Assembly: GCA_033065855.1 (NCBI GenBank)
Contig: JAVXUO010002581.1
Location: forward strand, 682,001-746,000
DNA length: 64,000 bases
Direction of reading: 5' to 3'
Source: Escallonia rubra
Taxonomy: Eukaryota; Streptophyta; Magnoliopsida; Escalloniales; Escalloniaceae
Within the stretch, counting starts at the first letter, position 1; each line of letters starts with the position of its first letter. The notes below the pieces were generated by a model that saw only the letters and a list, made by a program, of their open reading frames with translations, searched no databases and had not been told where the DNA came from. Below are positions 1-11,174 of this stretch, one piece after another. The translations under genes were made by a program, and so were the position numbers.

Positions 1-552
1 CTTGATTTGCTTCTTGTATCATCGCGATCCTATTTTTCGCGCCGAAATTCGTTGCCCATGACTTGGTCAAGTTGATTCGAGATCTCGCTATCAATCTCTT
101 GGCCTTAAAAAAATAATCTTCCTCGAGTAAAAGCTTTACGCCGATTTGTTCAAAAAATACCTTTTGTCAATGCATAAGAAGAAGAGAGAAAAAAAAATAA
201 AAAATAAAGGAAAACTACGAAGACCAAACACAACCGTTGACGCTCCAAATAACGCGCGTCAGAACCAGCAGGTCGTTGTCCCATAATAGCAAACGTTGCC
301 AAATTGCCAAATCAAAGTATCCATAATTACTCTCTCTCTCTCTCTCTTCAAAGTCCAAAATGATTCTTCTATTAGCCGTTGAAGATGGTCAGTTTTTCTT
401 CCAATACATTTCCAAACGCCTTCCCCCACAATTTCCCTTCCTAAATTAAAAACCCTAATCAACACCACCATTGACCCATGATCCCCTGTTCCAATCGATC
501 CAATCCATGCTAATTCTCCCCACCTTCCGATCAATCACACACACAACCCGCC
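1..552. other. Upstream region of the choline transporter-like gene
   Basis: No coding region is recognised here. The stretch is AT-rich with an A-rich block near 185-215 and a short CT-repeat around 330-350. The CT tract followed by C-rich leader sequence up to the ATG at 553 looks like a plant core promoter and 5' UTR (Y patch). No TATA box or start site can be fixed by eye. Confidence 0.4.
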
Positions 553-3500
553 ATGAGCGTGTCTCAGAGCCCCTCTTCTTCCTCCGAGGATTCCGGCCCC
601 GTCGCCACCGCCCAACAGGTGAAGAATCTAGTCTGTTTTACTGCTGTGATCACGTCAATTCAAGTCCATTTATATGCGTAACATACATGACACCTGCAAT
701 TTTACACAAGCACAGACACACAGAACATGCTCCCTCCGTTTCGCAACTCTTAGAATAGAATTTGAACAGGTGAACGCTGCCGTTGATTTCGCTCATTGGT
801 TTTGTCCTATTTTAACTGGTCAAGCAATACTTCTCCTAGTTTATATGTTCGGATATCCTAGGCAAACCTCATGGAACGGAGAGAGTACATGCTTGCACTG
901 TGTTTAATTACAAAGAAAGTGTTGGCTTTACTTTAAATTAATCTATGTTACTGCTCACTACTATTGGTAATTAATCAATTTCGTCGAAATTATGCTTAAT
1001 TGGACGTATATACACGTGCAATTATAGAACTTACTAATATGATTGCTTAATTTTGTAAACTTTTAAGTAGGGAATAACAAATCTGTTGCCAAGTGTTTGA
1101 TAAATTACTTAAGGTGGCTTTCCAAAACGATGTCTTTTTGATTGAGCTATCAACTCTGATTTTGCCCATTCATTACCATAACTACGGAATCTGTCACGCA
1201 CATGCACAAACAATGTATATGGTATTCTTTCTTTTCCAACTTATAGGCCCCCTTGACTTCTTACCAAATTCTTAGGCAAGATTTAACACCTGAACAATGA
1301 TTAAATTTAAAAATTGACAAAGCATTATTTGACCAGTAAATAAGAAAAGAGGAGAGATGTCTAGTCTAGGTTGCTTGAATTCAAACCTAGAAATCTGCTA
1401 TAATGTCAAGGCGACTATAGTTTCGGAGTGGAGGGATATTCTAGTACTTTTCTCTATCTAATTGGCTTGTGTATTGAATTGTAGAGTGTCGAGCGAAGTG
1501 GTAGAAGTGGTGACGGCATTATTTCGATGTCTCCAGGAGTGGCTCCGGTGACTTCGCGCCATTGGCGAGATGTGTTCTGGCTAGGGATCTTTGTGATGCA
1601 TCTAATTTTGTTAGGTCTTGTTCTTGGAGTACTTGGGCTTAATAGGTTTAGGAAGCAGGATAGGCTAAATATAGATAAGTATACAGCTGGGTTTCTCGAG
1701 AATCAAGCAGGTTTAACGGAGGATTACTGGCCATTATATGCTGTTGCCGGTGGAGTTGGGACAGTCATTGGATGGACTTGGTTGCTGTTGCTTGGTTCGC
1801 GTGCTACTCAGATGATGAAGGTGTCGGTGCACATCTTGACTACTTATCTTGCTGTGATTAGTGTTTTGTGTTTTTGGGGTGAGCAAGTCTTCTGGGGTGT
1901 AGCTTTCGCCATTGGTGCTGGGTTGCAGTTTTTGTATGTCATTTCAGTCATAGACAGGTAAAATATTTCCTTTTAATACTTGAAGTTGAGTTATCCTTTT
2001 TGCTTTGGTAGTGCCTTAGGGATATTGTTTGTTAAGGGATGTACGATCACCTCTCTGTGTATTACTCAAGTCTCCTCAAATCAACTGATCCTTTTCTCAA
2101 ACGCAGTTGGGCTCAGCAACATGAATTATTTTCTTCCACTATTACGCATTCAAATACATGTTCTCTATAGTTTAGTAGCGGTCAAGTATTTTATCACTGG
2201 TTCCTAAAACTTTACGCACTAGTTCCGGAGAAACTTGCGCATTGGAGGCAACCATATATACTCGTGAATGAAACTGTGTATAGCATCTTTTGGATATCTT
2301 AAAATTGATTCACCTCTATGTGATGACTGAGAATCTCACATGTAATACGTGCAATTTTCCAGTGGTAGATTCTAGCACCTATGAGCTTTTTAGCTGTGGG
2401 TTGTTATGGTTGAGAGTTTCGCTACATGATTGCCTCAAATTCTCTAATGCTCAACAAAAGCTACAAATTTTTTCGATGCGTTGGTTATAGCCATTTGATA
2501 GTATTTTCATGTTTAAGGATGGTTGCATTTGTAGCTTCTACATTACATCTTTACTCCTTCTGCAAGCTCGTAAAAAGGTCTCAAAAATTTTATAGTCAAC
2601 TTCAAACTCAAAGTCAAAGATTCATTTGAAGCGACTGGTATTATGGTTTCAAAGTTTAACTATCAAATATGTAATAGTAAGAAAATGAATGATGATTCGA
2701 GAACTAACTTCTAGGAAATGATTCCAGTTTAAGTGGAGCCAAAGAATGCTCACCGTTCCTAGTTTGAAATCTCTCTCTGTAAGTGTGAAGAGGCATTTAA
2801 TTTATCCTTTTTTCTGGTCCTTTATCCCAAGAGGATTTTTATGTTGCAAATGGTAAAAGATTAATGCATAGGAATCAGGACGAGTAGTCTTTTTTGACCA
2901 GTCCTAATACTATTAAACTTTGTTTAGTTAGGCTGACAAATGGGTGCATCCCATTGTAGACATGTTACACGGGGGAAAACAAACAGAAAGACAAACAACA
3001 ATTTGTAAGGAATGTATGCGAAAAAAAGGAAAGACAAACTTGCCAAGAAACTCTCAAAAGCATTTTAGGACCACTTGCACAGTTGTGCCTGCTTTCCTTT
3101 TTCTCCTATACAAGCTCTAATTTTTCGCAAGTCTAGAACTAGCTGAGGCATGGCATCATAAAAATGGGGTGCCTCATGGTTTGTTGATGACTGCCTTAAG
3201 GGCCTGAGATAGGTCTTGCAATTATTGCAAACCGCGTGTTCATTTGCCATCATTCAGTTTGGAACCCTGAACAGACTGCTGGTAATTGGTCGAGCCAAAA
3301 CAAAAAGATATGAAAAGTGTACGGCCATGCCGCTGTCTCTAAAAGCTCTCAGTGTCAAGTAAACAGGTTGATTCCTGCACTGGATATAACTTTTTTGCAC
3401 ATAAAAGCTCCCAATTTCCTTTTTGGGGAAAATTTCTTTTTCAGAGTGTGGTAGTGTTAAGAATATACTGGATTCGTGTTAGCCTCTCTTCCTCCCCCCG

Positions 3501-6483
3501 GCTCCCTCCGAATGTCTGGATTTGGACTTGTCTTTGACTTTGAATCAAATGCTTGTACTTCCCTGACTATGTTGTTTTTCCAGATTAAATTTTACCATGC
3601 TGGTACTGCAAAAAGCAGTTAAGATGGTTTGGAATCTTCCTGAAGTAATGAGAGTAGCATGTGCTTTTATGATAGTCATGCTCTTGTGGCTGTCATTATG
3701 GTCCTTTGGAGCCGCTGGTGTGGTAGCTTCAAGTATGGGCGATGGTGGACGTTGGTGGCTTCTTGTGGTGAGCTGGCAAGTTTTGCTCTTCATTTTGTAT
3801 TTTGTTGGCAGTTGTTGCGCATTTCAGTATGCTCATATATTGACAACAACTATTGCCTTTTTTTCCTTTGTACATGCAGGTCTTCTCAGTGAGCTTGTTT
3901 TGGACAGGTGCAGTTCTGTGTAACACCGTTCATGTTATAGTGTCTGGCATGGTGTTTCTTGTGCTCATCCATGGTGGCCGAGAAGCAGTGTCGATGCCTC
4001 CCAATCCACTGTTGAAGTCTTTACGGTATGCTGTGACAACTTCTTTTGGCAGCATATGTTATGGGTCACTCTTTACAGCTGCTATCCGGACATTGCGGTG
4101 GGAGGTAGATAACTGTGTTTGCCTTACTTTTTTTGCTGGTTGACAGTTACTTATTTCATGTGATGAAGAGCGTTGGTAGACTTTATTTATTCAAATGCGA
4201 GCATTTATTATTCACGAAAAAATCTTGTTGGTCAAATATTTTCAGATTAGGGGATTCAGGTCAAAGATTGGCAACAACGAGTGTTTGCTTTGCTGTGTTG
4301 ATTTCCTGTTTCATCTAGTGGAGACTCTTGTTCGTTTTTTCAACAAGTATGCCTATGTACAGGTAGTTTTCTAAATTTTTTGTGGTTATTTGTATAGATT
4401 GTGGCATTTCATTTTCAGTGATCTGGTATCTTTTACACCCACGTGTTCATAATCTGTCCCTCATTTGACAGTCAGAGATATTAAGAATACCAATAACATA
4501 AAAAAGTTACCCTTTAATTCAAATTAACTGACCAGGAGACAACTTGTTCGTCCTTCTCTCTTCATCCAACTCTACTTTCTCCCTGATAACTAGCCCAACG
4601 CCAGTGACGGCGATGAAACAATCCTGCCGAAACCCTTACGTATTCTGTGTGGAGTTCATAATCGGTTTTGGGATTACAAGATAGGTCGTTCGCCACAAAA
4701 ATGGTTTACGAGGTGGGTGGCTTGCAGCTGTGGTATTATAATTGTCTTTCCTATTTCCTCTTTTGTTTGTTTTTATTTTCTGAAGTTTTGGTTATTAATC
4801 CCTTAACTTTTGACTCAGACACCTTTTAGTATGATTTTATGATTCTTCCCCTTTTTCCTCTCCCCCGCAACCTGTCAGTAAGCATGCACTTCTTTCATTA
4901 CTGATTTATTGCCTATGTTCCATGGCCTTCGTACAAGTGTCCGGGTTAGATACAGTGTCAGGGATTGGTCTGGACACGGCAAATTATTCACGTGTCGAAA
5001 CTTTTAGTTATTCCTAAGGCAAAATTGTGTTTAATGTGTCCCACATGGTTTTAATTGACAACTTGTCTCATCTCAAAGAAACAACAAATTAAAAGAAACA
5101 CTATAAGGTAGTGTTCGTAGTGGCATATCCTATGAGATGTACATACCCATGCTCAAGTGTCGAGTGTCCGACACGGGTACTTTTGGCTTTCTGAAGAGTC
5201 CATGTAACATATTTTATTGCGGTGAAGAAAGTGTCTTATATCCAAAATGGCATGACAATCACTTTTTCTGTAGATTGCAGTTTATGGCAAAAGCTTTAAT
5301 CACTCGGCAAGAGATGCCTGGGAGTTATTTCAATCAACTGGTGTTGAAGCTCTCATTGCCTATGATTGTTCTGGTGCTGTTCTGCTAATGGGCACTGTCA
5401 TGGGTGGTCTTATTACTGGAACCTGTGCAGGAGTTTGGACGAGGATAAAATATCCCGACAGAGTGATTATGGTGTGTTCAACTGCCATGTTGATGGGCAT
5501 GATTTTGGTAAGTCAACTGAAGTTTCTAGATTGTTTTTGTTCAAAGCTTCAAACCGTTCCTCCTCCCCTCCCGTACAGCTAAAATTTTGTAGAAAAACAT
5601 CACTAAGGATGGAAGACGAAGTACAAGTGTACAAGAAGCTCTAAAAAGCTTTGCGACCCCTACTTCCCTACAACGCCAATGCAGACATACACGACACCCA
5701 AAAGAAAAACGCGAGTGAGTGGTAGAAGTGCAAGCCTTGTTAGGTGCCATAATTCGTCCATTTATCGTTGTCCTTTAGGGTCGTGGTTTATTTAACAGTA
5801 AACTGCTTGACATCCTTCACATGCCACCAGGGAGCATTCCTATCCCACAAGGCAGGAGTTTTAACTTGTCAATTGATACGTTTAAAATGCTAGCATTAAT
5901 TTGTGTTATAATCTACACCCATATCCTTTGTAGAGCTTATGCATTATCATGCCAATTTTTTAGCCATGATCATATGGAGGCCTACTGAACTACCAAAATA
6001 CGGGTTTATTAAGGTTTGAGTTTGATTGCATAGAGTGTAAGGCTTTAACTGGTTGCAAGTAGCTTGTCTTTGGAACTGCTCCTAACAAATAACAAGCACA
6101 AAATACGTGGAGAGTATAGATGGCATACTAGAACAATCCCTTGGTATTTTATATCGCTCTCTCTCAGTAGAAGGTGTTATATGGTATGTAAACCTAGACA
6201 TCAATAACATCGTCAAAGCATATTGGTATCTGGTTTCTGAAAATGGCATGGTCTGTCTGGTTTATAGGTTGGACTGGCTATGGTTGTGGTGGAAAGTGCT
6301 GTTACATCACTATATATATGTTATGCAGAAGACCCCTTGTTAATACATAGGTGGGATGCTGACTTCTTCAACCAGATGTCAGAAACGCTACACCAGCGTC
6401 TGCAGCATAGGAGTGCGCGGGCAAGGGAAGTATTAACCCACAGCAGGCTTGATGATCAAATACAAGAATCAAACGGTGCTTGA
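553..6483 (+). CDS. Choline transporter-like protein (CTL/SLC44, plant PNS1 type), 7 exons
   Basis: Exons: 553-618, 1485-1957, 3584-3767, 3880-4104, 4246-4362, 5274-5507, 6268-6483. All introns are GT-AG and the frame is continuous, giving 504 residues. The Ser-rich N-terminus (residues 1-50) precedes the first membrane segment (about 53-74). Several more hydrophobic segments follow, including one rich in WSFGAAGVVASS and the conserved C-terminal block with MGTVMGGLITGTCAGVW and RDAWELFQSTG. These match the plasma-membrane choline transporter family (DUF580), whose animal members move choline across the plasma or organelle membrane; the plant substrate is less certain. The length is normal for plant members. 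The start at 553 was chosen because exon 1 is short, Ser-rich and splices in phase 0 to exon 2; the in-frame ATG at 1527 would lose the N-terminus. Intron 5 carries a dispersed repeat. No lesion is visible. Confidence 0.9.
4905..5215 (+). mobile_element. Dispersed ~310-bp element, copy 1 (CTL intron 5)
   Basis: This intronic stretch is closely similar, in reverse complement, to 28205-28560 inside the TGA gene. Shared blocks include AAGTGTCGAGTG, CCGACAC, GAAGAGTCCATGTA, CATCTCAAAG and a block reading AAAAGAAA-ACTATAAG-TAGTGTTC. Both copies end close to imperfect inverted ends containing ACATGGACT-like sequence. There is no coding capacity. A non-autonomous DNA transposon is the best guess, but the superfamily is not recognised. 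Confidence 0.6.
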
Positions 6484-7616
6484 TATTTCCCCGTTTTACA
6501 ATAATGTACAATGAACTTGTTTCATTGTAGCTTATATATCGAAATTATATAAAAGGGCCCTTTCTCTTTCCTTTCTGTTCTACTTGTGCTGCCAATGAAT
6601 GTCCATAGGATCACCGATGGTGGCTTGAAGTAGTCAATAAATCCTTCTAGGTAGGGTAGCTCTCCTGCTTGTTCTGGCACTCATGCTTGGCTTGACTACG
6701 TTATGGCGTCAGTTTTTGGTGTTTTTATGTCATTGAAGCTATTTGTTTTTCTCATGCCGCCTAGTGCACCGGCTTCCGCTGAAAAAAGGCCAAGCATCGG
6801 TGGTTTGGAGCTTCTAGCAAGTAGAGTAGTTATGGGTTGTGTGCAGCCATCCTTAGTTCTTTCTCCACCTTCCCTCCCTCCCTCTCTCCCTTCTTGTAAT
6901 GCACCTCTTGGTGGTTGTAGCGAAAGAGGGCATACTGTCTCGATCACTTCTCTTTAATGGTTTCCAAAACAGTCTTAAAGTGTACATGGCTTCTCCCATA
7001 GTGTATAGTTTCAAAAACAGGTGATACAATTGTCTCAAAGTAGACATTGTTTCCCCCACAATTGCGTTGACAAATAGCGCGAATTGGTTTCCATTGTTTC
7101 CGAACCACAAAACTTTTAGTGTAACCTTCTTAGATAGGGTGCATTTCGGTGACTTGGAATGCTTCCTACATTTTTGGCAACGTATATCATCACTACACGA
7201 GCAAAAGCCATTTTGAAATGATGAATTATTGTTACAAAATGACCAAAGGCATAATTTTAAGAACCACCAATGCTTTTGAAAAATTATAGATAGTGGTAAT
7301 GACACACTGTGGACTTTGCTAGTAAAAATTTGGTCCCTTAGTATTAACTTTTGCTCATCAAGTGACAAAATAAGAATTTATGGTATATGAATGCACCGTA
7401 GAAATTTCTCCTAGACATTTAAGGTAAGGAGTGGCAAATACATAAATAAGAGCTTACGTGAAAAATATCAGTCAAGAATTGAAGTTTTGCTTTACTAGCT
7501 TGACTAACTCGGCATTTGACCGGACTAGTTATGCGCACGTATGTTGCTAAAAAAATGTCGGGTTAAATATACTTTGGTATATCAAAAGTACGCGAAAATC
7601 TCACTTGAGGAGCTAA
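6484..7616. other. 3' flank of the CTL gene, no gene seen
   Basis: This holds the presumed 3' UTR (AATAATG near 6500 is a possible poly(A) signal) and then AT-rich intergenic DNA with a short CCCT-rich patch near 6865-6890. Open frames here are short, compositionally odd and have no recognisable protein similarity. Confidence 0.5.
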
Positions 7617-8042
7617 GATCCCGTTTGACAAGGCTTTTTTTTTTCAGTTTTGAAAACTAGAAAAAATAAACGCGTTTGGTAACCATTTTTTTTCCTTCAG
7701 TTTAAAAAACCAATTTTTAAACCAAGACTGTTTTTAAAAACTCCAAAAATGAGTTTCGGTTTTCAGTTTTGATTTTTGTTTTTTAGACCACCACCACCCT
7801 CCCACCGCGGCAGCCACCTCCGGGGACTACCGGCGACCACCGCCACTGCAAACCACCCAAAAAAAAAAACTCAAAATAAAAATTGGGTTATCAAACACCA
7901 AAAAAAAAAATACTCAAAATAAAAACTGGGTTATCAAACACCCACTTGTTTTTGTAAAAAAAAAAAATTAACTGCCCTTTAGTTTATTTTTATTTTTTTG
8001 GAAACTAAAAACTAAAAAAAAAAAATGTTGTCAAACAGAGCC
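7617..8042. mobile_element. PIF/Harbinger-like (Tourist-type) MITE, family A copy 1
   Basis: The ends are GATCCCGTTTGACAA and, inverted, GGCTCTGTTTGACAA. They are flanked by TAA (7614-7616) and TTA (8043-8045), close to the 3-bp TWA target duplication of Harbinger elements. The interior has TTCAGTTTTGAAAACT-like subterminal blocks and a CCACC-rich centre. Related copies lie at 18538-18906 and 33508-34577. It encodes nothing. Confidence 0.65.
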
Positions 8043-8159
8043 TTAAGTTTTCGATTTTTACATGCTAGGGTCTAAAGGTTCAATTAGGCGATTACTATGT
8101 ACTTCCGTCCAAATTCCTAACTTTGGAGACAAAGCCGTCAACTCAGTTTTTTTTTTCCT

Positions 8160-8645
8160 TATATATATATATATGGAGCTGATCCGTTGATAGCGCTAGC
8201 AAAATTTTGCTAGCGCGATCTGGCAAAAGGATAGACGGCCCAAATCTTTTTTTTTTCAAAAGCTGTCAGTCGTCCGCTACATAGTGTAGCAGACATACCT
8301 TTTTACCAGATTGCCCCTCCTCCTTCGTCCGCTATACTGTGTAGCGGACAACTTTTTTGTCCTGACATGTGACAGTCAAAAAGTAGTCCGCTAAACTGTG
8401 TAGCGGACGATTTTTTGACTGTCACATGTCAGGACATCAACAACCCCCCTGACAGTTGTCACATCAGTCATGTCGCCCCACGACTAGGACGACTGTTATT
8501 TTGTCCTTATCCCCCCGTCCGCGACACTGTGTAGCGGACAATCTTTAAATAAATACTAAATAAATGCCGTCTGCTACACTGTGTCGTGGACGGACTTTAC
8601 TGTCCGCTACAATGTGTAACGGACGGTCCGTATATATACACAAAA
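8160..8645. mobile_element. Hairpin-array element with GGAGCTGATCC end (left part)
   Basis: It starts directly after a short (TA)n run with GGAGCTGATCCGTTG and then the perfect palindrome AGCGCTAGC-AAAATTTT-GCTAGCGC. Next come a box reading AGACGGCCCAAAT, a T-tract, and at least five copies of the inverted motif GTCCGCTA...TAGCGGAC, each able to fold back. The terminus and the CCGCTA hairpins also occur in the small elements at 36595-37023, so these are one family. The right end of this copy was not found. Confidence 0.6.
8358..8436. repeat. 79-nt nested perfect palindrome
   Basis: The outer arms are TGTCCTGACATGTGACAGTC with its reverse complement, and inner arms GTCCGCTA/TAGCGGAC surround a short loop. 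Only a few bases near the loop and one extra T are unpaired. Transcription across it would give a long hairpin RNA. Confidence 0.8.
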
Positions 8646-8862
8646 ACCTAAAAACTTTTATTCATTCTTTTTTCTCACAAATTTTTCTAGCGGGCGTTGG
8701 CAAACAGATCTGCGTAATTCCTTCCCAAGAAATCATTTAATCTTCTCATCAATCACGTAAGTTCACAAACCAATCCTTTATTTATTCATAATCTAGAGTT
8801 GTTATGAGTATTGCGGCTTATGCATGGTTTTGAATATGTATTTAGCATGTGCTAGAGTTTGT

Positions 8863-8892
<30 letters not shown>

Positions 8893-8896
<4 letters not shown>

Positions 8897-9230
8897 GAGC
8901 CGATCCCCACCATAAATCATGCCGTTCACGTGTACTCGTAGACGGCTCAGATGACTTTTTTTTTTCTTGAAAAAGTTGCAACCGCAACACTTTTATGCGG
9001 TTGCAACTTTTGACAATAATGCCCTTGGGAGGTAAAAAAAACCACAACCGTAGGAAAGACTATCGGTTGGGGGGCCCACGATCACAACCAACCGCAACAA
9101 AGAGTCGCGGTTGGCTGTGACCCCCAACCGCAACACTTTGTTGTGGTTGCAATCATAACCCTTTTTTTTTCTTGTGGCCCACCCCCCCCCCCCCCCCCAA
9201 CCGCAACAAAGTGTTGCGGTTGCTAATTTT
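8893..9230. mobile_element. Hairpin-array element with GGGAGCCGATCC end (left part)
   Basis: It starts directly after a (TA)n run of about 30 bases with GGGAGCCGATCC, followed by AGACGGCTCAGATGAC and a T-tract. This is the same order as the element at 8160. It then carries a different hairpin series: arms at 8971-8986 with 8996-9011 (AAAAGTTGCAACCGCA), at 9082-9095 with 9107-9120, and further AACCGCAAC/GTTGCGGTT pairs near 9125-9155 and 9200-9222. The same palindrome recurs at 10851-10869, so the element may extend to about 10940 or further. A poly-C tract is at 9181-9199. Confidence 0.55.
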
Positions 9231-10295
9231 TTTTTCTCCCTACTTTTTCGTGAAAGGTGCCCCCCTCCCCACCTAGTTAACCCCTTTCCGGTCTTTGGAA
9301 AAATCTAAATTTTTTCCCTGATATAGATCTTTTAAAAATAACTAGGGTCTCTTTTTTGTACTTTGGCAAAATCTAGCTCTAACTATTTTTTATAAATTCG
9401 TGAAAAACTATCTAATTAAGTTTTCACCTTTAGCGACAATTACGTTTCGTATTCACATTAAACACACATAGTGTTACACCTTAGGAACACACAGTGTCTT
9501 CTTCCTTCAACCAATCCCTCAATCGTGGCGTGACTTTTTAAAATATATATATAAAATCCTTACGAACAGTCGAGTCGAGCTGTCATTTTTTTTTTTTTTT
9601 AAGAATAGTGGCCTCTTTTTCTCTAAAGAAAAGGACAGTTGTCATTTTTTATCTTAAATTTATAAGTTGCCCTTCGTGAGGGATTGATTTCAGAATTTAT
9701 AGAGAAAGGACACGCCACATGTCACTTCCGGGCCACTATTTCTTTTAAAAAGTTTTTTCAATCTTCGTGCTGTTAGCGTCCATAATATTTATATTCCCAA
9801 ACTAAATGAGAACACGTAATCCTAAAATCCTAATTTCGAAGCCCGAATAAACCGCCAATTTCGAAGCCCTAATAAAATCTAATTTTGAAAATAATTAAAA
9901 ATCCTAATTTTGACGCCCTAAAAAATCGCTATTTTGGAATCTATAAATAAATGTAATACCCCGATTTGTATAAACCTAATTTTGACGCCCTGAAAACCGC
10001 TCATCCGATCTCCGATTGATCTGATTTTTGTTTTGTTCAATTTGTATTTTCGTTATCTTCGATTTGAGTCTACAATGACTATTTTTGGACTTCGAATGAA
10101 TATTCGCTAATAAACGCTAATTCAATCCCTAATTTCAAACTCTAAAAAAACATGAATTTTAGATTATGGTAAGAACAATTTAAGTATAACACAATTTAAA
10201 CATTCCATTGGTAAGAACAATTTGAAATTAACATTGAATTATAAGAAAATTCAAAATACTTACTTGTTTTAACTTGATATATTTAAAGAAAAATC
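9231..10295. other. AT-rich non-coding stretch, probably transposon interior
   Basis: No gene is recognised. Between about 9830 and 9990 a phrase resembling CTAATTTTGAAGCCCTAA recurs several times in degenerate form. The stretch lies between the hairpin series at 8.97-9.22 kb and its recurrence at 10.85 kb, so it may belong to one large element. Confidence 0.4.
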
Positions 10296-10344
10296 CACCG
10301 ATCTTCTAGCGGTTATCCACCGATCTTCTAGCGTAAACTTTTTT

Positions 10345-10980
10345 TGTTTGTATTGTCGTGGAGATTATGTAGGTGAGATATGGAGTATGAAGAGAGTCTC
10401 TGTCGAGAAAGAGTCGGGGACAGAGAAAAAAATAGATCCTTGAGTGAGCAGTGAGATGAGTGTAGTCAAAGGCTGTGAAAGAAAAAAATTGCAGAAGACT
10501 GTCCGGCCAGCTTTGAGCTGCATTGACATGGCATTTCTGGAAGAAGGACATCACCCGGGGGGGGGGAGAGAACGGATTATAAAGAGAGAAGAAAGAAGAC
10601 AGATAAAAAAATAGATCTGTGAGTGAGCAGTAAGATGAATGTAGTCAAAGGCTGTGAAAGAAAAAAAAATTACAGAAGACTGTCCAGCCAACTGGCATTT
10701 CTGGAAGAAGGACATCACCCGGGGGGAAGGGGGAAGGGGGGGAAAGGATAGGAAAAAAAATGATACCAACCACAACACTTTGATGCTGACCGGGGGGGAA
10801 GGAAAAAGGACATCAAGGGGGGGAAGGACATGAAAAAAAAATTATACTAACCGCAACACTTTGTTGCGGTTGGGAGGTTTGTGGGCTATGACTGGACAGT
10901 TTATTTTGTTGCGGTTGGGGGGTTTGTGGGCCATTGTCGTGGAGATTATAGTAGGTGAGATGGAATGGAGTATGAAGTGC
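10345..10980. repeat. Imperfect direct duplications upstream of the PMD pseudogene
   Basis: A block at about 10430-10566 (GAGTGAGCAGTGAGATGA, then GTCAAAGGCTGTGAAAG, then TTTCTGGAAGAAGGACATCA) is repeated at about 10612-10728 in the same order. A third block, GAGATTATGTAGGTGAGAT with TATGGAGTATGAAG, occurs at about 10360-10395 and again at about 10940-10980. A 20-nt unit CCACCGATCTTCTAGCG is doubled just before, at 10296-10335. G-runs of 8 to 10 bases separate the copies. The region also contains the CCGCAAC/GTTGCGG palindrome at 10851-10869. Confidence 0.7.
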
Positions 10981-11174
10981 ATGAGATCTTTCAAACATTG
11001 ATGGACAGTTAATATAGCATGCTCTGTTGAATGTGTGGATGTAGAGCGTGAAACGATAATTTCATTGTTTAGACTTCCCTGAGGGAGAGTATGATACTTA
11101 TTTTATCAACTTTCTTATTCTTACGAACGTTGTATACCGTTTGTTTTGCTTAAATTATATTTATTAACTCGTAG

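Noticed and set aside
6853-7368. 171-codon minus-strand open frame
   Set aside because: Composition is irregular, it starts in AT-rich DNA and ends in a CCCT-repeat, and has no similarity I recognise.
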